This document shows, piece after piece, positions 33,248 through 43,143 of a stretch of DNA of 64,000 nt. The stretch is from Berkiella sp964594635 (lineage in GTDB: Bacteria > Pseudomonadota > Gammaproteobacteria > Berkiellales > Berkiellaceae). Location of the stretch: positions 62,001-126,000 of the forward strand of contig CAZQMV010000003.1 of NCBI GenBank assembly GCA_964594635.1. The letters run 5' to 3'. The notes under the pieces are model-generated. The model was not told the DNA's origin and did no database searches. It saw only the letters and a list, made by a program, of their open reading frames with translations. The position numbers were made by a program, and so were the translations under genes. Numbering within the stretch: the first letter of the stretch is position 1; each line of letters opens with the position of its first letter.

Positions 33248-35764
33248 TTATTTTTTTGCTTTGATTTGGACTTGGAGTTGACTATCAGGGGGTTTAACAC
33301 TTGCAATGCGCTCTTCAATTTTTGCAATACACTTTGAAATAGGATGGTCCTTACTTCTTTTTGGATGTTGGCTTTTGTAATCATCCAAAACAGCTTGCGT
33401 ATGCCTAATCACTTCATCTCCATTATGTTGAGGATTATCAACAATACTGGTGAGTTGTTTAAGAAGCTGTGCAATGGGTAATCCTTTCGTTGTGCTCAAA
33501 TGCGCTCTAATGCCATTTAATTCACCCCGTGCATTAAAAACAATTTGTCTTGCATCTTCGATCGCGATCTTCGACGATGAGAATCGCTTTGGAGCTTTAT
33601 TACCAAACCGATGCAACATTGTCGGAGCAGGCTTAGTTGCTAATGATGGATCAACAACTTGTAACGGCGGAGGTACCGATGGCGGTTTGGGTCGTGAAGG
33701 TAGAGTGTTGCGACTAGGTTGAGGTGCCGTTGCTTGTGTCGGCGGTGTTGGCAGCGGTCTAGCAGGTAACTTCTTATTGACGACCATTTCTTTATAAAGA
33801 TTTTCATCATACGTCACTTTTCGATCCAATTTAACCAAATCGTTACCCATCGTATTGGTTTTTTTAAAAATCTCATCTGTCGAATTCACGCGTATTTTTA
33901 TTAACGAGTCATTTAATTTCCGAACCTCAGCATACAATGCTGCAATTGTTGCCGGAGAACTGGAATTCGTCGCAAGTAGCTTGGCAATTTTATCATTACT
34001 TTCTTGAAAAGCAGCACTTGCAGCAGAGTGCTTCTCTTTATTCTTTACAGGTGTATCACCAAGCATTTGATTTATATCAGAGGCATATTTATTGATTGTC
34101 TCTTGCGCTTTCTTGAGATCAAACAAAGATTGTTCTGAATATATTTGGCTTCTGGCGGTTTCTAGTTTGTACTTAGCATCATTTGCCTTTGGATCAATAC
34201 TTTGCAATTTAGCAAGGTGCAATTGCATGTTTTGCTTGTATTGAACTGCTAATTGATCTTTCGGCTCGCCCAATTTTTCAATATAATTGCTGAGCCTTTT
34301 TTTAAGAAGTTCAACTTTAAAGTTCATGTCCTTACTTTCAATTTGCACCATTTGAGCTTGTAACTTTTCTATGCTGCCAACCAGTGCGGTATTAGAGGGA
34401 TTTTGTGCCTTAATGGCATTCATATGCTCTTGAATGCTACTTTCTGCAGCTCCTTTGACTAAAGGGATCTGATGATGATTAAGTAACGCCTGATAATCAT
34501 TAATCACTTGCAATTTACCCTGTGCTGATTCCATGTTAATTCGTTGGTTAGGATCTTGATGAATTAAATCATGTACCACCTTACTCATTTCTTTTTCAAT
34601 AATGGTTTGAGTCGCAAGAAGTGCAGAGCTGTTTCCTAAAACATCCGAAAAACAAGCTAACATATTTTGATAAAGCATTTTATCAAGTGGAAAATCTTGA
34701 TAATGTTGCTTCCAATTATCATCTGGAATATAGGTTAAATTATTTTTGGTAAATAATTCTGCCAATGTCATCCCCAACGCAAATGCCATGGTTGTTTCAG
34801 ATTGAACATTCGGTTCAATCAAAAAAGCGCCTCGTAATAATTCTGGTGCTTCATAACCCTCGGTTCCAATTGAGAATTTTTGAACAAACTCTCCTTGTGC
34901 GTTTAATTCACCTGCTCCGCCAAAATCAATTAACATCACCTTACCCGTCTTAGGATCAGCCATAACGTTATTTGATTTAAAATCTCGATGAACAAGATTA
35001 CTTTTTATCATGTGATCTGCGCCAGCTGCTACTTTGACCCCAATATCCAATTTTTGAGCGGTCGTCAGTATATTTTTTCCCGTTTCATCCACAATGGCTT
35101 CATTAAGATCTTTTCCTGGACCAATAGCCATCGCAGTCATTACTACTGTGCACTCTTGATCACCTACCACGGCTTGCAAAGTAGCAGCTCCTTTAAAGAG
35201 ATTGGGTTGAGACTTTAATGCTTTGTGTTCCATTTCGGAGGAATCAAGTTTAATTTGAAGCTCATCTTTCGCACTATTGGGTGTCGTTTCAAATTTGGTT
35301 GCTCCCCACGAACCATCCATCGCTTGTGCTGCAACAACGACACCAAATTTACCAACGCCCAAAGGATAGATCCCTTCAGGAGAAGATTGCTTTTCACCTT
35401 TAATTTTTTCTTTTAGTTGATCTGTATTGAGTGAGAATAAATCTTCAGGTTTTACATACAATACCAGTAATTGATTATCTTTCGTTTTGACCACTGGAAA
35501 TGGAAGGCTTTTACTGTGATAGTAATTTTCATTGGGATGTTTTTTAAAATATTCTTTAACCTTGTTCTGTTGTTTTTGAGTTAATAATTGGCCATTTTTA
35601 TTTAAATGCTGACTAGAAACATTATGAGGAGGCTCTGTTTGCCCTAGAATAGGTTCAGAAACGGTGTTGACCGATATTTCATCGGCAGTTTTTTTAGCGG
35701 GTTTTATGCGGTCATAGAATCTTCTAAGAGCTCTACCAATGGTATCGCCATTCAATTTTGGCAT
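33248..35764 (-). CDS. Eukaryotic-type Ser/Thr protein kinase with helical and proline-rich C-terminus, effector-like
   Basis: 838 residues from ATG 35764 (MPKLNG), where the GGAGGGGGG Shine-Dalgarno sequence lies inside the longer frame's first codons. The kinase core is complete: Gly loop GVGKFGVVVA (~134-143), a probable ATP lysine in GATKFE (~157), HRDFKSNN with catalytic Asp261 and Asn266, DFG Asp280, and EAPELL. Residues ~400-650 are helical/coiled. A proline-rich stretch (~670-720: RPLPTPP, PSRPKPPSVPPPL) could bind SH3-type host proteins. No membrane helix or signal peptide, unlike typical bacterial receptor kinases, so a secreted role toward the host is inferred. Confidence 0.75.
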   Translation of the reverse strand: MPKLNGDTIGRALRRFYDRIKPAKKTADEISVNTVSEPILGQTEPPHNVSSQHLNKNGQLLTQKQQNKVKEYFKKHPNENYYHSKSLPFPVVKTKDNQLLVLYVKPEDLFSLNTDQLKEKIKGEKQSSPEGIYPLGVGKFGVVVAAQAMDGSWGATKFETTPNSAKDELQIKLDSSEMEHKALKSQPNLFKGAATLQAVVGDQECTVVMTAMAIGPGKDLNEAIVDETGKNILTTAQKLDIGVKVAAGADHMIKSNLVHRDFKSNNVMADPKTGKVMLIDFGGAGELNAQGEFVQKFSIGTEGYEAPELLRGAFLIEPNVQSETTMAFALGMTLAELFTKNNLTYIPDDNWKQHYQDFPLDKMLYQNMLACFSDVLGNSSALLATQTIIEKEMSKVVHDLIHQDPNQRINMESAQGKLQVINDYQALLNHHQIPLVKGAAESSIQEHMNAIKAQNPSNTALVGSIEKLQAQMVQIESKDMNFKVELLKKRLSNYIEKLGEPKDQLAVQYKQNMQLHLAKLQSIDPKANDAKYKLETARSQIYSEQSLFDLKKAQETINKYASDINQMLGDTPVKNKEKHSAASAAFQESNDKIAKLLATNSSSPATIAALYAEVRKLNDSLIKIRVNSTDEIFKKTNTMGNDLVKLDRKVTYDENLYKEMVVNKKLPARPLPTPPTQATAPQPSRNTLPSRPKPPSVPPPLQVVDPSLATKPAPTMLHRFGNKAPKRFSSSKIAIEDARQIVFNARGELNGIRAHLSTTKGLPIAQLLKQLTSIVDNPQHNGDEVIRHTQAVLDDYKSQHPKRSKDHPISKCIAKIEERIASVKPPDSQLQVQIKAKK

Positions 35765-35962
35765 TATACCCCCCTCCACCATAAAGTTTGCTAGCTACCA
35801 TTGTATCGTAAACCTTTAGCGTTTAAAAGAGCAAATGGGGTTTTTCAGGGCTTTAACCCAAAGCGTGATAGCACACATAGCAGTTTTTTCAAACAGTGTA
35901 TTCGTCTACAATACGTGCAACATTTGCTAGAGTATTATTAACCCTATTTAAGAAGCCCTTTC

Positions 35963-36838
35963 ATGCAAAAGTTACCGACTGATCTCCATACGCATAGCTC
36001 AATGCTATTAGCAGACAAAGTACGAGCCATTTGTGAACCTCTGTTCCAATATTTTGATCTTAACCTGTTCTACTTTATCAAATCTTATTACCAGGGTGCG
36101 CAAAAGGGTAAGCGTCTGCTTTTATCCTCTAATGCGAATTGGGTAAACGATTACTTTGCTTCTAAACATTATGAATATGAACTAGTAAGCTACCCGAAGG
36201 TGCTGCAAAATAAATCGTTTGTTGCCAGTATTTGGGAAGGCTGCGCCTCTCACCATGATTCTTGCAAAATGGGCATTCTTGCGCAAAATAAATACCAAGT
36301 TTCTCATTTATTCTATTTAACCTGGATTTATGATGATTATATTGAAGTCTATTGCTTTGGCATTAAAGAAGGGCAAGATCATGTTGCTCAGCAATTACTC
36401 TTTAACATGGATATTTTGCAACACTTTTGCCACTACTTTTATGATAGAGCACAAGATCTGATCCAAAAAGCAGAACAAGACGCTTTTTACGTACCCATTT
36501 CCGACTCCAGCAATTATTCCAATCCTCATTATTTAGAAATTGCCTCGCAGAAAAAGCAAGAACTATTGAAAAAAATCGCAGTTGATAAAATTTATCTTAA
36601 AGGTAAATACGAGCACGTCTTTTTATCTGTTGATGAAGCAAAAACCATCGCGTTAGTTTGTCAAGCTTTACAATATGCTGATATCGCTAAACACTTGTCG
36701 GTTACCGTACATACCATTAAATATCGCATGGTCAACATTCGCAAAAAATGTCATGCGACAAATAAGCAAGCGCTCATTCAGCTGTTTATTGAGGAAGATT
36801 TTACCACCCTAATTAAACAAGCATTGTTAGAGAAATAA
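35963..36838 (+). CDS. LuxR-type transcriptional regulator
   Basis: 291 residues, ATG at 35963. The C-terminal ~60 residues form a LuxR/GerE helix-turn-helix: LSVDEAKTIALVCQALQYADIAKHLSVTVHTIKYRMVNIRKKC. The N-terminal ~200 residues are aromatic-rich (LFYFIKSYYQ, LFYLTWIYDDYIEVYCFG), resembling the sensor half of Legionella-type LuxR regulators, without a receiver Asp pattern. The ligand is unknown. It is divergent from the kinase gene and convergent with the RhoGEF-lipase gene, so it may control the surrounding effector block; that is inference. Confidence 0.75.
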   Translation: MQKLPTDLHTHSSMLLADKVRAICEPLFQYFDLNLFYFIKSYYQGAQKGKRLLLSSNANWVNDYFASKHYEYELVSYPKVLQNKSFVASIWEGCASHHDSCKMGILAQNKYQVSHLFYLTWIYDDYIEVYCFGIKEGQDHVAQQLLFNMDILQHFCHYFYDRAQDLIQKAEQDAFYVPISDSSNYSNPHYLEIASQKKQELLKKIAVDKIYLKGKYEHVFLSVDEAKTIALVCQALQYADIAKHLSVTVHTIKYRMVNIRKKCHATNKQALIQLFIEEDFTTLIKQALLEK

Positions 36839-36848
36839 GAAGAATTTA

Positions 36849-39257
36849 TTAGGGTTTCTTCTTAGAGGGGTTCTCTGCCTTTTCTCTAACCGTTTTTACT
36901 TCAAATCCCTTTATTGACTGGGGAGCATTACCCATTTTCTTAGCTACCATCTTCTTAGCCCAAGTAATAGGTTCAGCAAGCACCATAGGCACTTTGGCCA
37001 TGGTATGTTGCAATTGTTTGTTAAAACCTTTCGAAGATCCTAAGCCTTCAACTAATAAGACCCTATCTGCGAAATTACTATTAGAATGATAATCAAAATG
37101 AATATCTCTTTCTTTTTTATCGTGATATTGCATAAACGGGTGATCGCAGTGTCCAAGGATCGGATGCATTGATTTAACGCCACCATAACCTGCGTTCTTT
37201 CTGAGTAATGAAACCTGTGCTCTTTCTGGGGTTACTTCAACACCTAGGCTTCGATAACCTGCCTGAGAAACCCAGTCACCCGATGACTTATAATGTTGAA
37301 TTTCTTGAGGTATGGTTGTCATGTTGATAAACGCATCACCTATTTGTGCTTCATGTTTACTGAGCCTTGCTGAATTCGCCGCCGTTGTTTTAATCCCACT
37401 TAAATTCATCAATGCTGTATAATCTTTACCTGCCATATCCTGATTATTGCGTTTGATTCGAGAACGGATATTCGACTGCTGATCCGGCGTAGGTTCGCCA
37501 CCATTCGTTGTTTGAAAATAGATTGCTTGATGTACTTCTGAGGTCAATCTCTCTGCAAAGGCACCTCCTAAGCTATGACCTTGCGTCGAAAGCGAAACGG
37601 AACGACCTGGATTCTGCTGCTGTACTTTTGCCACAATGGCATTCACTTCATCAAGCAGTTTAATACGATTATCTCGCATTGTTTTACTACCAGCACCTGT
37701 TGATTCAAGATCGATAACAGCAGATGCAACACTATGTGTGCCGCGAAACATGATTTTAACGTCCAATGTACGATTTGGCTCTGTATTGTCTCCAGGAGCG
37801 GTATAGGGAATTAATGCCGTACAAACCAGCCCCTTATCTTTAATAATATTTTGCACCTGGTATAAACGCTCCTTACCATCGTCATCTAATACAGGTATGA
37901 TAGCGTTATTATTTAAATTGCGATAAGCCAAATCACTGGCCAAATAGAGTCCTGACGCAAGGCTTTTACGTGTTGGTTTATCTGGAATAGCTTCTTTCAT
38001 TTCTGCTCCAGAAATACCTTTCTTAACATTTCCTCCACTATCTCGAGGTTCCTTATACCCTGCTTTATACGTGTTCGCATATTCAAAAGTCGCAACCGTT
38101 TTAATATCTTCTTCAAATGCTTTATGAATTCTCACCCCTGCAAAAGCATCTTTTAAATCGTTTGCCTTAACAGCTCGATCCGAAATCGCTTTACCAACGC
38201 GTAAAAAGAAACCGACAACCGGATTTTTCTTTTTCAGTACAACCTTATCCATACTAGCAGCAAGTGATTTTCGCTGCGCTTTAGCCATTTCAGTAATCTC
38301 TTTGCTATTCTCTTCTAGAAATGCGTTTAGACGAGGGCTTGTCAATGGGTTATTCAAATGTTCTGCTTTGATATTGGTTGTCACGCCAACCAATAAAGCT
38401 CGCACATCACTCATCGTCATCTGCGGATTTTGTCCCTTAAGGTGATCCAGTTGATATTTTTGGATAATCTCATCGATTAAAGCGTCGCCGACTTGGAGTT
38501 TTATAAATTGCATAAACCGCAAAGGGTCTGCTAACTTTTGTTTACCAGAAATCTTACTATCGAAAGCACCTCTTAGCTCTCGCTGTGAAACTGGATCATG
38601 TTGTGGTGCTGGTCGTGTGGGTAACCCTTCTGTTTGAAGTGCTTGGACGGCTTTCTGCGCGATGCCGGCATAATCCTTTGAGAGGAATTTCGCTTCTGCT
38701 AACATCTTGCTATCACGACCAGGCCTTTGCGATTCATTTAACCAAGTCGTCATTGCTTTAGCTTTTTCTAAGGATTGCACTAAAAGAGGTTGTTCGTCAC
38801 CAACAGTATCCTTAACTATGGCTTCAAGCATTAAAGGGTATCTCATAATCTGCTGTAGTGGTGCTATCATAATATCATCAACATAAACACTCTTAAGTTT
38901 TTTATCCATAGCTTGTTTAACATCAATAGGTATTCTTGGATAAATCTTTTCATACAACTCTATGTATTCTAAATAAGCATTTCTAAATTGTTGCTGATGC
39001 ATTACTTGACCAACTTCATTAAAATTTCCTTGTGAAATAGTATTAGTCATTGAAGACTGGATCGCACGAAGCTCAATTAATTTTGCTATTAGTTTTTTAG
39101 CTTCTTCTTTACTTGCCTGACCCTTTTTAAGCACTCTATTTTCATAGCTCGATTCCATTACAGCTATAATCTGATATTGCATCTTATTTAATAAATGTCG
39201 ATAGTTTCGCTCTATTATCATCAGTTCATCTTTAGCTGCTTGATTACCACTTAACAT
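36849..39257 (-). CDS. RhoGEF (DH)-like and lipase-like two-domain protein, effector candidate
   Basis: 802 residues, ATG at 39257 with GGGGAG. The first ~200 residues resemble a Dbl-homology RhoGEF: ELMIIERNYRHLLNKM at the start, then DDIMIAPLQQIMRYPLMLEAIVKDT (~125-149), which matches the conserved DH helix (LI.PlQR..rYpLLL). Residues ~215-420 are helical. The C-terminal half carries an alpha/beta-hydrolase nucleophile elbow GHSLGG with Ser562, like class 3 lipases, with candidate Asp/His downstream (GHCDHPFMQYH). The tail is Lys-rich. No signal peptide. A guanine-exchange domain joined to a lipase in a bacterium implies action inside eukaryotic cells. The DH call is from motif recall, not a profile search. 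Confidence 0.65.
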   Translation of the reverse strand: MLSGNQAAKDELMIIERNYRHLLNKMQYQIIAVMESSYENRVLKKGQASKEEAKKLIAKLIELRAIQSSMTNTISQGNFNEVGQVMHQQQFRNAYLEYIELYEKIYPRIPIDVKQAMDKKLKSVYVDDIMIAPLQQIMRYPLMLEAIVKDTVGDEQPLLVQSLEKAKAMTTWLNESQRPGRDSKMLAEAKFLSKDYAGIAQKAVQALQTEGLPTRPAPQHDPVSQRELRGAFDSKISGKQKLADPLRFMQFIKLQVGDALIDEIIQKYQLDHLKGQNPQMTMSDVRALLVGVTTNIKAEHLNNPLTSPRLNAFLEENSKEITEMAKAQRKSLAASMDKVVLKKKNPVVGFFLRVGKAISDRAVKANDLKDAFAGVRIHKAFEEDIKTVATFEYANTYKAGYKEPRDSGGNVKKGISGAEMKEAIPDKPTRKSLASGLYLASDLAYRNLNNNAIIPVLDDDGKERLYQVQNIIKDKGLVCTALIPYTAPGDNTEPNRTLDVKIMFRGTHSVASAVIDLESTGAGSKTMRDNRIKLLDEVNAIVAKVQQQNPGRSVSLSTQGHSLGGAFAERLTSEVHQAIYFQTTNGGEPTPDQQSNIRSRIKRNNQDMAGKDYTALMNLSGIKTTAANSARLSKHEAQIGDAFINMTTIPQEIQHYKSSGDWVSQAGYRSLGVEVTPERAQVSLLRKNAGYGGVKSMHPILGHCDHPFMQYHDKKERDIHFDYHSNSNFADRVLLVEGLGSSKGFNKQLQHTMAKVPMVLAEPITWAKKMVAKKMGNAPQSIKGFEVKTVREKAENPSKKKP

Positions 39258-39470
39258 GGGTATCTCCCCTTCATTACTTTTTAAACTGAGCTTATTTATA
39301 ATATAAATACATTAAAAATATTTTAGATACTAAATTTAATAATAAATGTAAAATGTGCAAGTACAATTAAAAAAAGGGAATTAATTTCCATCTATATAGT
39401 CTAATTGGTAATAATTACTGTGTATTGTCACAAATAAGTCGACCTAAAAGTGCGTCATGCGGGGTGATTT

Positions 39471-42400
39471 ATGTCAAAACTCAATGATCCAGAAGCATTA
39501 GAAGATTACATTAATGATCTTGTAATCAACCGAAAAGAACATCAAAATGATGAGCCTTTGGAGCTGGTAGGTGCACTGATCTATGCTATTCAAACGCGTG
39601 AATTTTTCAATATCGATTTTGAATATTATTTACGAAACGTTTCCTATGAAGAAAAGAAAAAAATTAAAGATACTATCAAATATCGCAGTGATAACACTAC
39701 CAAGCCTCTCACACCCCAGCAAGAACGTCTGTTTACCAAATTAGTTGACAGTTTACCCAAAGACAGCGTCGCTAAAAAAAATGAAGCGCGAAGATCTGAG
39801 GAAAATGTTAAAAAGAATCAAAGTGATAATGAATTCCTCAAGAATGCTGTCGAAGATCTTGCCACACTAAAGAGAAAACTTGGAGAAGAGCTAAGAAAAA
39901 AAGTGGTTAATGTTGAGAACCGAAGCCAGCTACAACTGAAAATTGCCGAGCTCCAAGAAAGAGTGCTGCAATTAATGCAAAGCCCTAATCCTACTATGCA
40001 GAAAAGAGCAATCAAGATCTCACAAAATATCCTTGATACAGATGAACAAACGCAAACAAAATTACAATTTATTGACGAAAACCTTGAAGCCTTGCGCAAT
40101 AATCAAGTCTTAACTGCGCCTGAATTAAAAAGCATTCAAGAAAAGCTTAGCACCAATCGATATGCCTATAGTCATATTCCGGAAGTCAGAGAAAAAACAC
40201 AACAAGCGCTAACTATCATCAACGAGATCCGTTCGCAGCAATTCACACAAGATAAGATGAAAGATCTCACGGTATTAGAAACATTGAAGACTCATAAGCA
40301 ATGGGGCGATGGCACAAAATTCCAAGATCAAAAATTCGGTGAATTTACTGCAGAGCATATTAAAGATTTTTATGTTATGCATCCCAACGAGCAAGGTGAT
40401 GAAAAAAATGATATTAAAATGCATATCAGTATTGATCCTACACAAGCAAGTGAAGCCATGCAAATTATTCATGAAATGGTTAAATCAGGACAATATACAG
40501 ATCTCATTCACGAATACAAAATCGGAGACATTGACTACATTAATGAAAGGATCCAAGAAAATTCAAAGAACATGAATGATAAACTTAGCAAGGTTTTGGA
40601 AGGCTCAAATATCAATGTCCAAGACCTGATTACAGAATTAAAGAACGAATACCCGAATATCGATGCAATTATTGAGAGAGTCAAATCCGGGCTCCCAGAA
40701 GATCAGCAAGCTAAAGTTGAAGACACACTAAAGCAAGTTGCTAGTAACGAACTCGGCGCCATCATAAGCGCCGAGCGCATTTTATATGATGCCTTGTTTA
40801 CTGTTTATTTTAAAAAGGATTTCCCCAAGGAACAATTGCAAGCTTTTTGCCAAGACTTAAATCAAAAGCTTCAAGAGAATGGTATTCGCAATGGTAATAT
40901 TGCCAAAACAGATGTTGGTGTTAATCCCTATTGTGGCGTGACGATTGACCATGTTATTGATCCGATTAATGGTCAAAAGAAATATCTAGAAGGCAGTAAA
41001 CCAGAAGATGTTATGAAACGCCAAAGAGCCTTACGAGATAATCCCTTAACACGTGAATTAATGCCTAAAGTTCCGCCTCAAAAGGCTTTAGAAGAAATGG
41101 CAGAACACCAAGATCAAAAAGATTACAATGGGCTTGGCGCCTTCATCGCTAAAGGCATGACACTAGAACAAATCCCATTAGAGCAGCAAATTGCTTTTGC
41201 AGGCAAATTGGTGGCTGAACGATTTAAACAAACCAATAATGTTAATTTAGTTTATCGCAATCCTGATATGTTTGCGAAATGGATTGTTAAAGAGGTTTTA
41301 AACAAACTACAATTCCCAGTTGATCCCAATAATAAAAAAGCATTTTTCGAATTAGTCGAAAGAGCAACAATGACACCTCCTGATGAACAAGCCAAAACAC
41401 AACTAAAGAGTTATTTTTCAGATCCTAATCCAAAACCTGAAATTGTTCAAATGCTCCAACCCTTTTACAAAGACTATCTTGATAATGTAAAAAAAGAGTT
41501 TCATGAAAATAATAAAGACAAAAACATGGATCAATTACAATATCGAGATCTTCTAGGACAACGAATGGAAGAAGCAAAAAAACAATTTCTCGGACACGTC
41601 TCGTTTCCCTTTGTGGAATCGCTGGTTTTTGAATTACAAGAAAAGGATGGGTTCTCACCTGAGCGAAAAGGCAAATTAGCTGCTGGTTTTCGAAAATTAC
41701 GTGAGCAAGGCATTATGGATGATCTTGTTAAAGGACTTGATAAAAGCTATGAAGGAAATCCTCAATATCAACCTCCTCAACTCCTCGATGATACTGTTGA
41801 TAAAGCTTTTGCCATTTATGAAAAGGGAAATAGAGATTATATCGGCGTTAAACAACAGCACGAACTTACCATGACGCCAGTTAAAGAAAGATCAACTGAA
41901 CTCTATAAAATAGTTAATAAGATTGCCTCAAGCTATCCTAAAGACAGTGAGTTCAAAACCATGTTTGAGCGCATCGCTGGTTCTATCGAAAATTTCAAAA
42001 CTGAATTAGATCATAAATTATTACGCGGTGAAATCATTACAGACAATGACGTTAAAGCAGTCAATGAGATGTTTGATATATTGATGAATAACGTTAAAAA
42101 ATCACTTAATAATACCAATGTAAGAGGTGATATTCCCTTACATGATGCCATCAGAAATGGCAATAAAGAACTGGTCGATGTATTACTAAAAGCCGGAAGC
42201 GATCCTAGATTAAAGACTACTCAGTATAAACGTGGATTTTTTGGGGCGATTAAAGATGCCTTTAGCGGCAAACCCGGTGATTTTTTCAAAAATTTAATGA
42301 AGCCTACCCCTCGCACAGCTACGCAACTTGCTCGGTTTTTAGGTCAAGATGAATTGGTTGAAACTTTACGAACAAAAGAACATGAATTAAATAACCCAAC

Positions 42401-43130
42401 TATTCCTCACACAATAACACAAAAACTGGAAACGTTAGAAGGCTTAGTTGTTCAGCACGAAGATGATGTCAGTGTTCGAATGGAAAAGACACCATCGGTG
42501 GTTAATGTTTTTCAATTGCAATCCGATAAACCTGAGAAAACAAATAGTGACTTTGCTGTTGGTTGGTTAAAACGTATTGATGAACAAATTAAAGCGATCG
42601 ATAAAGGATACAATACTGAACAAAATACGGTCATTATTCAAGCGTTAAAAGATGTCAAAAATTTTCTAGAAGGTAGAATTAAACTGGAGTTTAATAAGGA
42701 CTCTCCTGAATTGAAAGTATTAGAAAATGTGATTGCTCGTGCAACAAATGCTTCACGTTATGGGTTTCCTCCTGAGGTCATTCAAATGTTTAATCAAATG
42801 AAAGAGGGAACAATCCTCCTTGCTGTGACCCCTGTATCAGACAAAGTCAATGCACCTAAAACAGAATTTGTTGAAAAATGGGATGAACATTTGACCAAAA
42901 TGATGGAAAAAGGCGATGTGCCCAAATTCATGGTAGAAGAAATTAAAGGTTGTTTAAGTCTTAATCCTGGGATCACGCCAGATAATTTAGGAAAATTAGA
43001 AACCGTCTTTAAGCGCATCGAAAATGCTGCCAAAGAAAATATGAAACCTGAGTTAAAGCAGGTGCTCGATGGCATGCGAAAAGGCGTTATGCCAGAGGAT
43101 GCGCCTAAGGTACAAATGCGCAGAAACTAA
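39471..43130 (+). CDS. Large helical protein with OspF/SpvC-like region and ankyrin repeats, effector candidate
   Basis: 1219 residues, ATG at 39471 with GGGGTG. Residues ~95-270 are coiled coil. Residues ~275-500 contain KMHISIDP (Lys316, His318), HEYKIGDID (Lys350) and, after an ~80-residue insertion, LFTVYFKKD (Tyr446, Lys448) and GIRNGNIAKTDVGVNPY. The order and spacing recall the phosphothreonine lyases OspF/SpvC (KFHISV, EWKITDMD, FTLYVK, ..I.PG...SDVR), but the phosphate-binding Arg of the last motif is replaced by Gly. Residues ~882-975 are ankyrin-like (GDIPLHDAIRNGNKELVDVLLKAGSDP). No signal peptide or membrane helix. Probable translocated effector; enzymatic activity uncertain. Confidence 0.55.
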   Translation: MSKLNDPEALEDYINDLVINRKEHQNDEPLELVGALIYAIQTREFFNIDFEYYLRNVSYEEKKKIKDTIKYRSDNTTKPLTPQQERLFTKLVDSLPKDSVAKKNEARRSEENVKKNQSDNEFLKNAVEDLATLKRKLGEELRKKVVNVENRSQLQLKIAELQERVLQLMQSPNPTMQKRAIKISQNILDTDEQTQTKLQFIDENLEALRNNQVLTAPELKSIQEKLSTNRYAYSHIPEVREKTQQALTIINEIRSQQFTQDKMKDLTVLETLKTHKQWGDGTKFQDQKFGEFTAEHIKDFYVMHPNEQGDEKNDIKMHISIDPTQASEAMQIIHEMVKSGQYTDLIHEYKIGDIDYINERIQENSKNMNDKLSKVLEGSNINVQDLITELKNEYPNIDAIIERVKSGLPEDQQAKVEDTLKQVASNELGAIISAERILYDALFTVYFKKDFPKEQLQAFCQDLNQKLQENGIRNGNIAKTDVGVNPYCGVTIDHVIDPINGQKKYLEGSKPEDVMKRQRALRDNPLTRELMPKVPPQKALEEMAEHQDQKDYNGLGAFIAKGMTLEQIPLEQQIAFAGKLVAERFKQTNNVNLVYRNPDMFAKWIVKEVLNKLQFPVDPNNKKAFFELVERATMTPPDEQAKTQLKSYFSDPNPKPEIVQMLQPFYKDYLDNVKKEFHENNKDKNMDQLQYRDLLGQRMEEAKKQFLGHVSFPFVESLVFELQEKDGFSPERKGKLAAGFRKLREQGIMDDLVKGLDKSYEGNPQYQPPQLLDDTVDKAFAIYEKGNRDYIGVKQQHELTMTPVKERSTELYKIVNKIASSYPKDSEFKTMFERIAGSIENFKTELDHKLLRGEIITDNDVKAVNEMFDILMNNVKKSLNNTNVRGDIPLHDAIRNGNKELVDVLLKAGSDPRLKTTQYKRGFFGAIKDAFSGKPGDFFKNLMKPTPRTATQLARFLGQDELVETLRTKEHELNNPTIPHTITQKLETLEGLVVQHEDDVSVRMEKTPSVVNVFQLQSDKPEKTNSDFAVGWLKRIDEQIKAIDKGYNTEQNTVIIQALKDVKNFLEGRIKLEFNKDSPELKVLENVIARATNASRYGFPPEVIQMFNQMKEGTILLAVTPVSDKVNAPKTEFVEKWDEHLTKMMEKGDVPKFMVEEIKGCLSLNPGITPDNLGKLETVFKRIENAAKENMKPELKQVLDGMRKGVMPEDAPKVQMRRN

Positions 43131-43143
43131 AGAGCAACCCTAC

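Noticed and set aside
41425..41713. Minus-strand ORFs inside the 1219-residue gene
   Set aside because: Antisense shadows of a continuous coding frame with good codon structure.
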